A stretch of 64,000 nucleotides of DNA from Ipomoea triloba (GCF_003576645.1 NC_044919.1:23166544-23230543), one strand, 5' to 3'; counted from the first letter of the stretch, positions 22,093 through 35,051 are shown. Numbers and translations: made by a program. The notes: generated by a model from the letters alone, not told the origin.

Positions 22093-22866
22093 ATAGTTTC
22101 AAGCAATACAACATCAAAAGATTCGGTGAGTGGTTGTTTGCTCGAAAAAAGCCGGCCTTTATCGCCATAGATTGGTATCCCCTGTCGCAAGCCTTATCGC
22201 CATAGATCTATTAATGCCATTGCCTAAGCTAGAAGCAAAAATGCTGACTTCTCCGTTAGAACCAAATTTTTTTTCTTTTTTATTTAAATTTTATTTTCCA
22301 AAAATTTATTTATTTAAATGAAAATGCCAACTAAGTCCTTGTTTACCCGTTATCTTTGGGTAACCAACTAACTCAATTGCATTAATTTGTTGAGTTAATG
22401 TGTCTAATTGAAACCCTAAATAGTTTAAGGGACTAATTGTTGTTTAACATATAATTTGAGGATGCATATGATCTTTTTTTCCAATTTTTTTAAAATCATT
22501 TGGGTTATATGCCAGGCCAAGCTAGTCATGATTTTTTGTTGTTTGGTTCAGTCTGACCAGACCCATATTTTAACCAGACTAATTCAATTTAGTTCAAATA
22601 ATAATTTGATAGATGGAGCTCACACAATTGACATCACTAAGGGGGTTGGGGGAGAGGAAAAAAATAAAAAGAAAGGGAGCGAGAATTGAATATCAGAAAG
22701 GAATTTGAAAAATATTTTCTAGCTTTTGTAAGAGAAAAAAATATTTTCTAGCTAAAATCTCACTATCTCAAAAGGCATTTAAATTTTCATCAAAATGAGT
22801 CACTTTTTCTTTGACCAAAATAAGTATTATTCCATTAATTTCATTTTCTATTGATAGCAAAAATTA

Positions 22867-22897
<31 letters not shown>

Positions 22898-23540
22898 GTC
22901 ATTTTTCAAATTTTTAAACAGACCTAAATATCAAATTATGGGGTATGGGCGAATAATTGACATTAATATTATACTCTGTGCGTAAAAGTGTAATCAATGT
23001 TCATTAGTTGTTTAAAGTAAATTTCTATTGGAACTCAAATTACATCAATTCTTTTAGATTCAATTGAAGTTAAATTTAATTTTGCTCGAATAAAGGAAAT
23101 AAAGTTGGATTATTTTATTCTAGTCATCACTATAAAAATGAAATCACTTTCTTTTTCACGTAGATATTGAAGATATTCCTGTGGTATCGCAATCTCTTCT
23201 ATAGAAATATGTATGGGGTATAAAAGATATATAATAGTCAAAGTGGTCTTCCATTATGCCATAATTCTTAAATTGATTTTCAATTATAATTCCATCAAAA
23301 TTATCTTTTCGCTATATAAATTTTATTCAGTTTAATCCCCAAATTTAAATAATAAATGACTAAATTGAGTAAATTTTACTTAGTCGGTAGAGCATTTTAG
23401 CTATAATGTTAGGTGCTCCTACACCTACCACTCAACAAAGTCATTACCTGATGATATATTATTATGTTATAATAGATTGACATTAAAAAGAAAAACATAT
23501 TAAAACCTGCCACATGATGGAGTGATTTTGTTGTGAGTGA
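22093..23540. other. AT-rich intergenic DNA, no genes
   Basis: There are short open frames only, none with recognisable motifs. 23375-23460 (TTAGTCGGTAGAGCATTTTA) is faintly tRNA-like but lacks a matching B box at the right spacing. Confidence 0.45.
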
Positions 23541-23550
23541 TAGATATAGG

Positions 23551-23934
23551 CAGTGTTGCAAAAATCGTGTCTGTTCGACCGCCTAGCCTATTAACATAAT
23601 TGGTGGTCTAGGCATCTGACTAGGCCGCCTAGAAGACCGATTACTTATTATTCCTTTTTATTTTTTTAATGGGTTATTTTATTCAAAACGATGTCGTTTT
23701 GAGCGAAATAACTTTAAATCGTTCAAACCCTAGATTTTTTTAGGTTAATATTTAATATTTTAGTATAAATTATTAAAGTATTAAATAGTTTATAATTATC
23801 AAGTCTTAAAAAATTTTTAAAACATAAAAAAAAAATTTATAAAGTTTTAAAAAAATAAAAAATAAATAAAAAAATGTATGAGCGCCTAGGCGCCGATTAA
23901 TCAGCGCCTAGCAATTTTTTCAACCACATATATA
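23551..23934. mobile_element. hAT-like MITE, 384 bp
   Basis: The left end is CAGTGTTGCAAAAATCG. The right end carries GCGCCTAGCAATTTTTTCAACCA, a rough inverted match. Direct repeats TAGATATAGG flank it at 23541-23550 and 23935-23944. GCGCCTAGGCGCC and CCGCCTAG motifs lie near both ends. The palindrome AAAACGATGTCGTTTT is internal. Confidence 0.7.
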
Positions 23935-23971
23935 TAGATATAGGGAAACATCTTTTTTTTTTTTTTTTTTT

Positions 23972-24126
23972 TAGGGTTAGGCAATTCGGTTCGGTTTATT
24001 CGAACCAAACCAAACAGAACTAGTAATATACCAAAACTGAACGATTCGAAATTCTTGTAAAAAGAACGGTTCAGTTAAAAACCAAACAGTTTGGTAAAAC
24101 CAAACCGAACCGAATATCGTTAGGTT

Positions 24127-24163
<37 letters not shown>

Positions 24164-24189
24164 GATTTTCAAAAAAAAATAATAATAAT

Positions 24190-24222
<33 letters not shown>

Positions 24223-24655
24223 AACAATAATAATAAAGAAGTAAATCTAACTCCATTGATGCCTATTCCGTCTTTCAGTTCTTGTTCTCACTAGTATATT
24301 TCTTAAATTTTTTATTTGATTTCTTTATAACTTATTCTCTAGTTTGCACTTTTGTTGTTTGCTGCAATTGTTCTTCACCTCACAATTAGTACTTAGTAGT
24401 ATGTTTGAACTTTGAATTGCTATTTTGTTATATATATAATTCTTAGATTTTGAATATGGATTATGCGATTATGTGATAGTATGTTCAGAAAATTAGGAAA
24501 TTTTGAAATTTGGAGATCTTAAACCGAACCAATTTAAATACGAACCGAAATCGAACCGAACTCTAATTTAAAACCGAATAGTTTAATTTTTTTTAAATAA
24601 AAAAATCAAAACCGAAAAAAACCGATCTGAAGTTTGAAACGCCCACCCCTAATTT
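23972..24655. mobile_element. hAT-like element rich in CGGTTCGGTTT motifs
   Basis: The ends AGGGTTAGGCAATTCGG and GCCCACCCCTAA are inverted. Many AACCGAACC motifs lie near both ends. T runs flank the insertion. Inside are an (AAT)n microsatellite (24129-24163) and an (ACA)n microsatellite (24190-24222). No transposase is present. Confidence 0.65.
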
Positions 24656-24709
24656 TTTTCATCTAGATTTATGTCATACTTGATGAATCATTTGGATAAC
24701 TTTGAGTAC

Positions 24710-24991
24710 GCAAATTATACTGTGGACCGCAGTCCACAATCCATTGTGAACCGCGACATCAAAACGACGTCGTTTTGATTAATGAAAATAGACAGATGAA
24801 ACAGTATCCGTTCCGCGCAACTGCAGTCCCCTTTCAACACAACTGCAGTATCAGTTCAACGCAACTGCAGTATCAGTTCAACACAACTGCAGTTTCAGAT
24901 GGATAAAACGGTCTCTGTTCCGCGCAACTGCAATTCTCTTTCAACACAACTGCAGTATCAGCCATGACCATGGTCCACGATATAACAACTG
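24710..24991. mobile_element. Mutator-like MITE (TTATACC family) with 22-bp tandem repeats
   Basis: The inverted ends are CGCAAATTATACTGTGGACC and, reverse-complemented, CAGTTGTTATATCGTGGACC. The 9-bp TSD CTTTGAGTA lies at 24701-24709 and 24992-25000. The palindrome CAAAACGACGTCGTTTTG is internal. From 24810 to 24962 the motif CAACRCAACTGCAGTATCAG repeats about six times. Confidence 0.88.
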
Positions 24992-25000
24992 CTTTGAGTA

Positions 25001-25491
25001 TTAAATATGAAAATCCAATTTGGCAACCTATTTTTCTATTCAATAACTTTTGTAACAACCTTTCATATTCAATAACTATCTAAATTTATCAATTTATTTA
25101 CGTGTGTTTATCATATGAAACTACATCAAATATTACAAATTTTAATATAAAAATTGATTTATGTAATATTTTCTTGCAATAATATGATGTAATAAAATTT
25201 TAAATTCTTAAATTATGACATCATAGTTAGGTTGTTTCGGTTGCAAATTATTTGAAGTGTGCATATTTTCTCTTCAGTTATCATTCATTGTTAGTTTAGC
25301 CTCTCACCTAATGAAATTTATTAACTCCAAAAAACACTAATTATTAAAAAAGAAAACACCATCACTTTATTAACTCCCAATTGGAATTATGAAGGCAACC
25401 TCACTTCATTAACTCCAAACATCAATTAGAAGAACAACATCACTTTATTAACTCCAAACAGCAATTAGAAAACAGATCGCCACTACAAGAA
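25001..25491. other. AT-rich intergenic DNA with short repeats
   Basis: The phrase CTTTATTAACTCC(A/C)A recurs at about 25364, 25394 and 25442. There is no gene. Confidence 0.45.
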
Positions 25492-25568
25492 AATGCTCAC
25501 CGTTGTCTATGAGATAAAATTTCTGTTTTTGAAGCCGGTGTTGTTGTAAGTCTCGAGCATAGACGACG
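25492..25568. mobile_element. CACTA-type MITE end
   Basis: It starts CACTACAAGAAAATGCTCAC, the classic CACTA terminus. GTTGTCTATGAG near the start pairs with CTCGAGCATAGACGAC at the end, so it is a short foldback. The opposite CACTA terminus is missing. Confidence 0.6.
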
Positions 25569-25584
25569 ATTTTTAACTCCAAAT

Positions 25585-25870
25585 AACATGTTCACTAAAT
25601 ACACATAAAATAGTAAATACATACACATAAATTGTTAACTGCAAGTTTGTAAGTACAGAATATGTTAGTATATTGCTAACATATTATGTGTCTACAGTTA
25701 ACATATTCTTTATCTGCAATTAATAATTTATGTGTTTGTAGTTACCATTTTCTGTTTGTAGTTAACATGTTACGCGTTTTTAATTTATTTACAGATACAT
25801 AAATGGTTAACTGTAGGTAGAAAATATATCAATTGCAGACACAATTTTTGGACCAGAATCCACATTGCAG
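25585..25870. repeat. Repeat block of TTAACATATTRTGTG motifs with a TTATACC-family end
   Basis: Motifs such as CAGTTAACATATT and ATGTGTTTGTAGTTA recur. The block ends GGACCAGAATCCACATTGCA, then GGTATAACC, matching Mutator-like termini in the window. Similar interiors lie at 45348-45796 and around 48000-49330. Confidence 0.55.
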
Positions 25871-27395
25871 GTATAACCATTACTAATTAATGAGGGACTA
25901 AATCCACAAATTTTAAATGATAACTTACGATCAAATATGTACTTGTTGAACAATTAATGATTAAAATGATTATTAGACCATAACTAACAGACTATAACAG
26001 AATTAGGTAAAGTTAGAGAGGTATATAATCTTGTTATTGAGATTCTTGTTAAAGTACAGTTAAGAAATCATGAGCACCTTTGTAGAAGAAGATATCTTTT
26101 TCATATTTTTAAAATAGTCTTAAACTAAATGAAAATGAATAAATTTGTTTACCGTGGCCACGAGTTTAATAGCTAAACTCTAAACTATTTAATTTGTGCT
26201 TTTTATTTTTAAAAAAATGCAATTCAAGTGATTATTCTTGAGACAAATTCAACTTAAAAATTCTAAGCTCTATCACTCGAAGTTCAAATTTATGACCACC
26301 CTTTTAAAATAGTAATTGAGATACCATCACACTACATAGTAGTTCGCAATCTATATTATTTTGTGTGTTCATTTACTTTTGTTTTTTCCCTCATACTAAA
26401 AAATAATAATAAATTTTATAGATAATGTTAAAGTATTATATTGTTAGAGAAAAAGATATTGATGAATAAGGTATACATGTTCCACATGCATATAGTCAAA
26501 TGTACAAAACTAAAGAAGGGAATCTAATTACAGCTAGCTAGATAAGACCTTTTAACTTTTACTACAAGATGATCCCACACAACATGCCATGTAAGACCTC
26601 CCTTAGCTTTAACTTCCACCACAAGATGATCCTAAACAAACTAAGAGGTGTAACTCTACAATAACATACTACTAGTGTAATACTATTACACGCGACATGA
26701 CCAAACAAAAACATTACAACTACCACTTACATTAGTGGTTTTTTAAGAGTTTTTTGTGGGGCCGAGTTTACGTGGAGGAAAGAGAAGAAAATGCAAGAGA
26801 TAATAAATTCATTTTACAAATGTAAATTCTTTGTGAGGCCCGCAAACTTTCTTTTTCTTTTCTTTTTTTTTTTTATTTAAAAAATTCTCATGCAGTCTGG
26901 ATACACTAAAATTCATTCTCATTCTCCATATATTAATATTACCATCCCTCTACATATATTATTATGAATATTACCATTTACCATTCATATCCTGACTAAG
27001 ACAATTTGTATATCCTTATAAATATATATCTTCATCATGGATCATGGATTAATCAATAATATATAAGATCATCCTCATAACTATTGTCCTCATCTTGTAT
27101 TAGTAGATGATTGATGGCTACAAACCCTACCGCTGCCACTAACCCCCTACCATCGCGTCGCAGCTGGCCGGTGAAACTACTTCCTCTTCTCACATCATCT
27201 TCAATATTGTCCATCCAACCACAACCCCGAAAAATTTAATACTCGACCTACAAACAACCCATCACTTTATCTCCATTAAATATACTTCATCAAACTATAT
27301 GTTATAAAAAAACTCAGCTTGTTCCCTTTCTCCGTGGTTAAAATCTCAATGTATATGTTAAATGCACGTTTTTGTGTCCAACTTCATTGATTAAG
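25871..27395. other. AT-rich intergenic DNA, no genes
   Basis: Repeated small motifs only. Nothing is recognisable as a gene or as a bounded element. Confidence 0.45.
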
Positions 27396-27507
27396 GTTCC
27401 AGATGAGTATCCTGTTGTAGCCGCGCTCTAGATGAGTGTTTCATTGTTGCTGCGTATCAGATGAGTGTTCCGTTGTAGCTGCACTCAAAATGAGTGTTCA
27501 GTTGTAA
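27396..27507. repeat. Minisatellite, ~32 bp x 4
   Basis: The unit AGATGAGTGTTCCGTTGTAG plus CTGCACTC is repeated four times with changes. It lies about 400 bp upstream of the small gene at 27918. Confidence 0.75.
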
Positions 27508-27805
27508 TCAATCATGCGAGCAAAAATTTGATCTGTCACGTAAATATCTTTTTTTTTCTTTTTTTTTTCCTCCTTTTCTACCCATCCTCTCTCCAAGTAA
27601 CTCAAAAACCCATGAAAAACTTGAAACGGTTGAGGATGGTCTTAGAAGTATAAAAATTACATGTGTCAGTATATAATTTTAAACAATTATAGTGGATAGA
27701 TGAAAAGATTCTCAAGTATACGAATTCCTTATCTAAAAAGAATAGCTACAAGTGGAATATATTAAAAGAGAAACAAAAAATAAAAAAATCCTCAATTTCC
27801 AGGCC

Positions 27806-27813
27806 TATAAATT
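27806..27813 (+). promoter_or_regulatory. TATA box of the 84-residue gene
   Basis: TATAAATT lies 112 bp before the ATG. A CAA/AAC-rich stretch (27836-27870), typical of plant 5' leaders, follows at the distance expected for a start site near 27840. Confidence 0.6.
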
Positions 27814-27917
27814 TTAGGGATTCTATCTAACAGCCTAAGCAGCAACAAAAAACAAACAACACAAAACTTGAGCAATCTATATATCTTTCTACTTCAAGAA
27901 ACCCTTCAAATCCTGAA

Positions 27918-28172
27918 ATGGCATCCAGTCTCCCACAGAGGCCTAGCAAAGCTCCCACCGGTATAGAGTATCCCCCAAACCTTTCTTGCATTTACAGGTA
28001 CAAACCCCAGCCGGCTCCCCTTATCCGGTTCAACCCGGTTTCCGCCACCGAGGAGGCGGTGGTTCTCGACGGCGGCCTGCACGACGAAGACGCGCAGCGG
28101 CAGCCCAGTGATGGGTATTTCTCGGCCTACCGGAGCTTCTTCAAGAGAAAGCCAACTGCCATGGCGTATTAA
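27918..28172 (+). CDS. Small host protein, 84 residues, YRYxPQxAPL family
   Basis: An intronless frame starts at an ATG with good plant context (GAAATGGC) and ends TAA. The product is hydrophilic, with no signal peptide or membrane segment. Its middle carries YRYKPQPAPLIRFNPVSATE followed by EAVVL, and its end carries YFSAYRSFFKRK. The same core (YRY.PQ.APL..FNP..A.TEE.V) and an upstream QRPS occur in the 97-residue protein at 35201, so the two are paralogues. The GC content (about 55%) is far above the flanks, as expected for a maintained gene. TATA and leader are in place upstream. The function is unknown to me and I do not assign one. It is the first of only two convincing host genes in the window. 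The alternative, a chance frame, is made unlikely by the paralogue. Confidence 0.8.
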   Translation: MASSLPQRPSKAPTGIEYPPNLSCIYRYKPQPAPLIRFNPVSATEEAVVLDGGLHDEDAQRQPSDGYFSAYRSFFKRKPTAMAY

Positions 28173-29503
28173 CTAGTTAATGTAGCCCTTGTGGCGGCGA
28201 AGTGGATCGGAGACAAGTCGAGTTAAACATCTCTAACGTTTGGGTCGACAAAAAGTCGGTCGGACTCCAACTTGTCGTGCCCTGCCCCCATTTATACACA
28301 CAACTGTACATATTTTCCTATCTAGCTACTACTATACCTACTAGTAGTGTTAGTTTCAAGTCGGCAATACAAGCTTGTATGTGTATATTAAAGAGTTTAT
28401 TAACAAGTAGTTTTTTTTTTTTTTTTTTTCTGAAGAGTAATTAACAAGTAGTTAGTTTAAGCCATATGTGCAACTGTGTTGGATGATCTTTATCCTTTTT
28501 TTTTTTTTTTTAATGACCTCTTGAGTATAAAATTTTATAATTAAGATAGAACAGGATTTTTTTTAATGGTTGAACCTTGTTGGGCGAAGGCCAGTAAAAG
28601 GTCAAGTCCATCAATTGGTAGCTAGAGAGATTATTGGGCTGAGATCAGTAAAGAGGCAAGTCCAGCACCTTACCTCTTGAAAATATGATGGCGGTCTATA
28701 AGGAAATTAAATAAAAGTTACGTCTTTGCTACTAGCTATAATTTTTAGCGTAATGGTAAAGATTTGATCTAAAAGTGGGTGTAGTTAATACTGTCATATA
28801 CTAAGAAGAGATTAGAATTCTCAATGATAAATTAACCAAAAACTTGTCACATTCGTACTCACAAGAAATCCAATCAAACTATGTTACGTTAGTGGTAGGC
28901 CAGAATTGAACATCCATCCTACAATATAATTGCTATAGTAAAGATCGCACTTACCTTACTTTTAACTTTTGCGCCACTGAATAATAAAGCCTTGTCAATT
29001 GACAAACCTTCACACACCACATGTAAAGGTGGAATAACAATAAGGGGGGTATATTACTCAGTGGGGATAAAGTGAAGTGTGTATGATAAGCGACATATAT
29101 ACTCAAAAACTTTGATATAGTAATAATGCATGCATATTCAAAATTAGGTTTAAAGTGCAAATTGCCCAATAACAATATTTTGTAACCCGAATCTACTGCC
29201 AAGTGGGCGGCGGTACGTGTGTGAGTGAGCCATGTATGGGCGATGTGACAATTAACATCGGAGATATGTGAAAATAGGGAGAGGAATGAGTATTATTATT
29301 TGCTTAGATAGATCACAAGAAATTCAAATTTAAATACGGAGATTAGGATTATATTGTGATGATAATTAAAATACATGAAGGATACTAAAATAATAGAGGC
29401 CGATGTATTATATTTTGAGAGTGGGTTCAAATTATTATGTTGAAAATAATGATGAGATGTTTATAAGTAAAAAGAACCCTTACAAGATAAAGATGTCTTA
29501 TAA
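28173..29503. other. 3' flank and intergenic DNA
   Basis: The gene's 3' flank runs to about 28440, with a T-tract at 28411-28429 and another at 28497-28512. 28735-28760 (TAGCGTAATGG) fits a polymerase III A box, but no B box follows at SINE spacing. No other gene was seen. Confidence 0.45.
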
Positions 29504-29512
29504 ATACTTAAT

Positions 29513-29942
29513 GGGTCACACTTGTGTGAGACCGTCTCACGGATCCTTATTCGTGAGACGGGTCGGGTCGGGTCAAAGCACCATGCAAATGTTATATTTA
29601 TATGCTCAAATATAACACTAATCAAGAATACAATTTTTGTTACTTATAAGGGAAAAAGTAATACATTTTTCATAATAAGTAATGTTGACAAATGCCCCTT
29701 ACTTATAAGGGCAAATATAATACTTTTGAGGAAAAAAATAATACTTTTAAATCGAAGTGTAAAAGTATTGTATTTTTCTTTAAAAGTATTACATTTACCC
29801 TTATAAGTAGCAAAAATTTTATTCTTGATTAGTATTAAATTTGAGCATATAAGTATGACATTTGTGCATATAAGTGTTACATTTGTATCTTGACCCGACC
29901 CGACCCGTCTCATGGTGAGACGGTCTCACACAAGTTTTTGCC
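29513..29942. mobile_element. GTGAGACCGTCTCAC palindromic MITE, copy 2 (430 bp)
   Basis: The inverted ends carry ACTTGTGTGAGACCGTCTCA and CGGGTCGGGTC. The near-identical 9-bp flanks are ATACTTAAT (29504-29512) and ATTCTTAAT (29943-29951). The interior is dense in AATACTTTT/AAAAGTATT, so the whole element can fold. It is non-coding. Confidence 0.85.
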
Positions 29943-29951
29943 ATTCTTAAT

Positions 29952-32900
29952 AAATATTAGAGAATTTAATTGAAAGACTAGAGATCCAAAATTTGTGTGG
30001 GAACTCCTATAAATTGAATTCCAGGTGTTGTGCCCACATTGACAATGCTGATTGCTGATCTACTAATCGTGTAGACCGCCGGTTCTGAGCATAGGGCTAC
30101 AAAGGTCAATTTAGGAACAACCAATTGCCAAGTACTAACCATTGATTCTTGAGCTACCCTTGACTATTCAACTTTTAGGCATTTGACTTTGCTTGTAAAT
30201 CCGTATAACATGGACTCCAAATTTGTTGGGACAAAAACTTGGAGGGCCGAGTTCAGTATTTAATTCCGTCATGAAATTTTGTTACTGTAATTTGTCATGG
30301 AGAGAGGTAATTGAAAAAGATCCTCTGTCTTGAATTCAAAAATCTAGGAATGTTTACTCAATTTAACCAAATTAATTCTTATGTAAAATAATAAACAAAA
30401 ACTTAAACTACGACACCAAGGTTTGTTAACGCAGTTCGGAACAATACTCCTACGTCTGCGGAACCTCTAACGAAAACCCAATCCACTAAGAAAAATAAAG
30501 AATTATAAAAATAACAATACCAAGACTATTCAGCAATGAATTACATTGAGTACAATAAATAATTCTTCAAATCTTTAACCGTGGATGGTTCATGCGTACC
30601 AATTACCAAGTCTTCAAGAACTTCCTCATAGTTGCAAATAAACTTTGAACACACAGCTTCACTCTTATAAGAAGTATATGAGATAACCTTTAGAGATAAT
30701 ATACTTCGTAAGTCGTGTGATGATGATCAAAATAGCCTTGATATATTTGATAGATTCGGTAAAGAATTCACTCTTCAATTCGTCAATTCCAATGATATGG
30801 AAATCCACTATTTGTACACGAATTTCAATAACCAACTCAATGGTACTTTTCAGCCGTCAAATTTTCACTAAACACTCAGCATCACATATTTAAATCATTT
30901 ACAGAATAATAACTCCAATTTGAGACTGATTCTGTCTAGTATTGACCCAGCTGATCCTGAGATAACGCGAGAAGCAAGTCCATGCCGATTTGAGATCATA
31001 AGAACCTATTGAACTAATAACCTAAGTTTTGACAAATAATATAGTTAAGTATAAAACATGTATCATTTGTACACTTATCGTAATTAAATGGTTAATATAT
31101 ACCTATTTATAGTCAATTAGTTTTAAAAACAATATGACAACTATTATTACCAAAGAACTTCGTGCTTAAGCGTGAGCCAAGATCACAAATTAATTTAAAA
31201 CTGAGCATGTTGTGCAGCTCGAGGCTGGCAAGTGCTATATGCAGTGTTGAGATCCAACACGTACAATCTCTATTCTTTTAATGTGACAAGAGATGATAAG
31301 TTATCTTAATTCTGTAGGTTCAGAAAAATGTTAATTAAAATTAAAATTTTTAATTGGGAAGTAGAATTTGAGAACAAATGATACTTTTTCATTGAATACG
31401 TACAGTGGCTGCGGGCAACGCAGTCATGGGGCATTGAACAGGACTATATTAATCCATAACATACTATACGCACAATTGAGCCAACAGGTTTTGTTCACGT
31501 ACTCAATCATGCTCCAAACACACACCACTCGAAATTAAACAAACGTACGACAATATTCCATTCATATATCAAAGTAAGCGGCCGAGAGAGTTCCGTACCT
31601 TAATGCCACCGAAACCTAACTGTACACATCAGTTAAGGACAGTATAACACTTTTCTACATACAGGCCTGACATGCATGCATTTCTCAATCAGTCAAGCAA
31701 GACCGGATTTCACATGCATGCACCAATCCCAACTCTTTTACCCAGTTGGGAAGAACAAAACATTATATTGTTCTTCAATTCCATTCTCGATTATTCATTT
31801 CGGAATAAGCTAGAAGTTGTGGATATTACAAATCTGTTTCTAGTGCAGACCCATACCCATTTTAAGCATTCATCACACTTCACCATGCAGATGACACCAG
31901 TACGTGCATGCCCTCCATGTAAAAGCTAGAGGGTGTTTTTAGTCAACTAATGTTCCCAGCCATTTCAATGACTTTATAAGTATATGGAAAGTGTTTCTTA
32001 TAAATATCTATTGTGCTTCAACTTTGAAGGTACGTAAGGCAACCACACCAATGCTTTTTTTGAAGTTTTTGGAATAGTGAAATGAAAAACAGATGGTTTT
32101 TAGCTAATAGGGAGAGTATTTTTTTTTCTTGGTTTTTACTTCAAAAAATACTTCATGTACTCTAAAAAAACATACTCTAAACTTTTACTTCACTTCTGTT
32201 CATATTTGATTGGAGGAAAAAAAGAAGAAGCAATGAATAAACATCTTGACCCCTTATTAAATTAAGCAAGCAAGGCATACAATATCATAGAGAATAAAAA
32301 ATGAGAGTACGTGTAAAATTACTCAAATCGCTTGGATGCATCCAACAGGGCAGGTGCAATTTCTATTTTCTTTTCTTTCTTTCTGTTTTTTTTTTTCTTT
32401 TTCCTTTTTTTTTTCTCTTCCTCTCCCACATGTATCTGAACAAAAGAAAACAACAAAAAACTCATACTAGTATGGATAATCCAACATCTTACTATGGAAA
32501 GTGCTACTGATAAGTATGTAGAAAATGTTGTATTTAAGACTAATTTTTTGTTTAGTACTAAATTCTTGATTCTAACAATATCAACTTTTTAAAAAAAACA
32601 ATAAAAAAAAAAAAAGCAAAACAATATAAAAAAGGAAAACAAAAAACAAAAAAAAAAAAAAACAAAAAACAAAATATGAGTTCGAATGACAACACAATGT
32701 TCTTAGCTTGAATTCGAATCTCAATTATTGATTTGAGAAATAACATGAAGTTGAATATTCTTGACCCCATTCTTTGTATAAATTAAGCTATATCATCTTT
32801 CCAAGCACAAAATTCTTGTCCTCCACGTATTTGCAATACTAGTTGCAGATCGAACCTATAGGCTCTAAAATGGATATTGACAAATCACTCATCTCGTATA

Positions 32901-33258
32901 TTATCAAAAGTTAATATTGGAATTATCATCAAGGAATCCCATCCCCCGCACGCGGGCTCCATCTTCTAGCTATGAGCCTATGAGCCAAGAGAATTTTACT
33001 ATAAGAATATTTGATGCATAATTTACACTGGACGACGTACAATATGCTTCTCTTGCAGATTATAACATTTTATGTATATGTGTAGCCATGGATAATCATT
33101 AGTGTTTAAGTATATTTATCCTTATATATAATCACATCTTAATTAAAATGCCAAACTAAATAGTTTGTCAACTCTACAAAGTTTTCATCTTCTTATACCA
33201 AGCTCTTTATATATTTATATATATTTATTACATATATTCAGTAATTACAGTGAATTGA
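29952..33258. other. Long intergenic stretch, possible old LTR at 30345-31030
   Basis: 30400-30480 contains AACGCAGTTCGGAACAATAC and CTACGTCTGCGGAACC, phrases seen in copia LTRs, but ends could not be fixed. Other content includes a pyrimidine tract at 32360-32420 and A-runs at 32593-32665. No gene with recognisable motifs was found. Confidence 0.4.
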
Positions 33259-34018
33259 TTGTGTTGAGCGTTGGCCGAGTAGGCCGAGTCTCAATTCAAG
33301 ATGTGGCATTGTGCTTTATTAACGTGGTTAAATGATTAATATTCATCTACTTATCACCAATTGATTGTAAGAAGAATGACAACCAGATAATCAAAGAACT
33401 CAATTGTTAATTCAGCCTCTGCTCAATTCGAGATGTGACGTTGTAGCTTATCAATGTGGTTAAATTAAATAGTTAATGGGCCACACTTGTGTGAGACCGT
33501 CTCACGGATACTTATTCGTGAGACGGGTTGGGTCGGGTAGGGTCGAAGCAACATGCAAATGTCATACTTGTATGCTCAAATATAATACATACTAATCACG
33601 AGTACAATTTTTGTTACTTATAAGAGAAAAAGTAATACTCTGTACATTTTTCATAATAAGTAATGTTGACAAGTGCCCCTTACTATAAGGAAAAATATAA
33701 TACTTTTGAGGAAAATGTAATACTTTTATATCGAAATGTAAAAGTATTGTATTTTTCTTTAAAAGTATTACATTTACCATTATAAGTAACAAAAATTTTA
33801 TTCTTGATTAGTATTACATTTGAGCATATTGGGTAGGTATGACATTTGTGTGTATAAGTATTACATTTGCATCTTGACCCGACCCGTCTGATCTCACGGT
33901 GAGACGGTTTCACATAAGTTTTTGCCATAGTTAATATATTCACCTACTTATCACCAATTGCTTGTAAAAATAATATGACAACTAAATAATCAAAAAACTC
34001 CATGGTTAAGTAGGCATC
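33259..34018 (+). mobile_element. TRIM-like LTR repeats, plus orientation, split by a MITE
   Basis: TGTTGAGCGTTGGCC and CTTATCACCAATTG followed by GACAACCAGATAATCAAAGA match the minus-strand units at 18235-20812. A second, partial unit starts at about 33413 (CTGCTCAATTCGAGATGTG) and continues across the MITE at 33478-33926 to 34018. Confidence 0.75.
33478..33926. mobile_element. GTGAGACCGTCTCAC palindromic MITE, copy 3 (449 bp)
   Basis: The perfect 9-bp TSD ATAGTTAAT lies at 33469-33477 and 33927-33935. The ends are CACTTGTGTGAGACCGTCTC and, at the other side, GTGAGACGGTTTCACATAAG. The 9-bp duplication suggests Mutator-type insertion. It is nested in a TRIM-like unit. Confidence 0.9.
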
Positions 34019-34027
34019 CATCAATTA

Positions 34028-34852
34028 GAGTTAATACTACAAATGATCTTCTGACTATTGGGCTAGTACTCCTTTTAGTCCTTCGACTTTCAATTCAACC
34101 ACAAATGGTCCTCTGACTTTCATTTTTGACCACAAATAGTCCTCCGTTAAAATTTCTGTTAAATAGGTGTTAAATCTAGGGGTATTATCGTCAAAATGAT
34201 ATATATAATGGTCATAAAATAAAAATGTTTAGAATTTTTCACCAACAAGCATAATTGAACAATTAATGAATATAAATACTCCTAAATAGAAAGACAATAC
34301 ACCTTATTCTCGTAATTATGCATACAAAATAAAGATTTAATATTATAGCTAAATGTTTTTAATTTAACCAATGGATTAAAATGGAAGAAATTTGTTTCAA
34401 AAACCTTGCTTCCATCATTTTCATGGTTGTTCAAACATGGCAGATTAATAGTTTTTCACTCTTCATTAATTAGTCAAACATTTTGTTCCACCATTGAATT
34501 AATATAATTATTCAAAGTATAAATTACGAACATCAATCATAGATTTTTATTTAATTTGTTTATTAATGTGATTTGTCACGTCAATTTTGTTTTTATATTT
34601 ATTAACTTAATGTTTATTAATATTTGAAATTAATTATGTTATCATATAATTCTCAAAAAGAAGTAATCATAATAATATTAATCAATTTGACGATATTAAC
34701 CCTAGATTTAACACCTATTTAACAGAAATTTTAACAGAAGACTATTTGTAGTAAAAAATGGAAGTTAGAGGACCAATTGTGGTCGAACTGAAAGTCGAGA
34801 ACTAAAAGGAGTACTAGCTCAATAGTCAGAGGACTATTTGTGGTATTAACTC
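34028..34852. mobile_element. Mutator-like MITE, 825 bp, GAGTTAAT family
   Basis: Terminal inverted repeats of about 170 bp begin GAGTTAATACTACAAATGAT. The 9-bp TSD CATCAATTA lies at 34019-34027 and 34853-34861. The interior is AT-rich and non-coding. It shares its first 8 bases and insertion style with 11166-11576 and 57460-58826. Confidence 0.93.
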
Positions 34853-35043
34853 CATCAATTAATATAAGAACTATCCTAGTCACAGGCTAAGCCTAGTGCA
34901 GCGGAGGCTAAGCATAGTGCACCGCTAAGATATCCATTGAACACGACATGATATATGGAGTAACACAAATCTCAATGGAATATAATATTCCCACAAGTTG
35001 CAAAAAAGAATAAAATAAAGATGAAAAATCCTCCTTAACTGAC

Positions 35044-35051
35044 TATATATA
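35044..35051 (+). promoter_or_regulatory. TATA box of the 97-residue gene
   Basis: TATATATA lies 157 bp upstream of the ATG. A pyrimidine/CCCACC-rich leader (35130-35175) follows, as in many plant genes. Confidence 0.55.

Noticed and set aside
23375..23460. Possible tRNA gene or SINE head
   Set aside because: Only a weak A-box-like phrase; no B box at the right distance and no cloverleaf.
23970..23985. Telomere-like TTAGGGTTAGG
   Set aside because: A single short match at the terminus of a hAT-like element, without an array.
24071..24256. Cys/Tyr/Leu-rich minus-strand frame
   Set aside because: It is the translation of (AAT)n and (ACA)n microsatellites.
28735..28850. A-box-like TAGCGTAATGG suggesting a SINE
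   Set aside because: No B box or target duplication could be found.
31672..31929. 85-codon frame as a host gene
   Set aside because: AT-rich composition like its flanks, no promoter, no paralogue, no motif.
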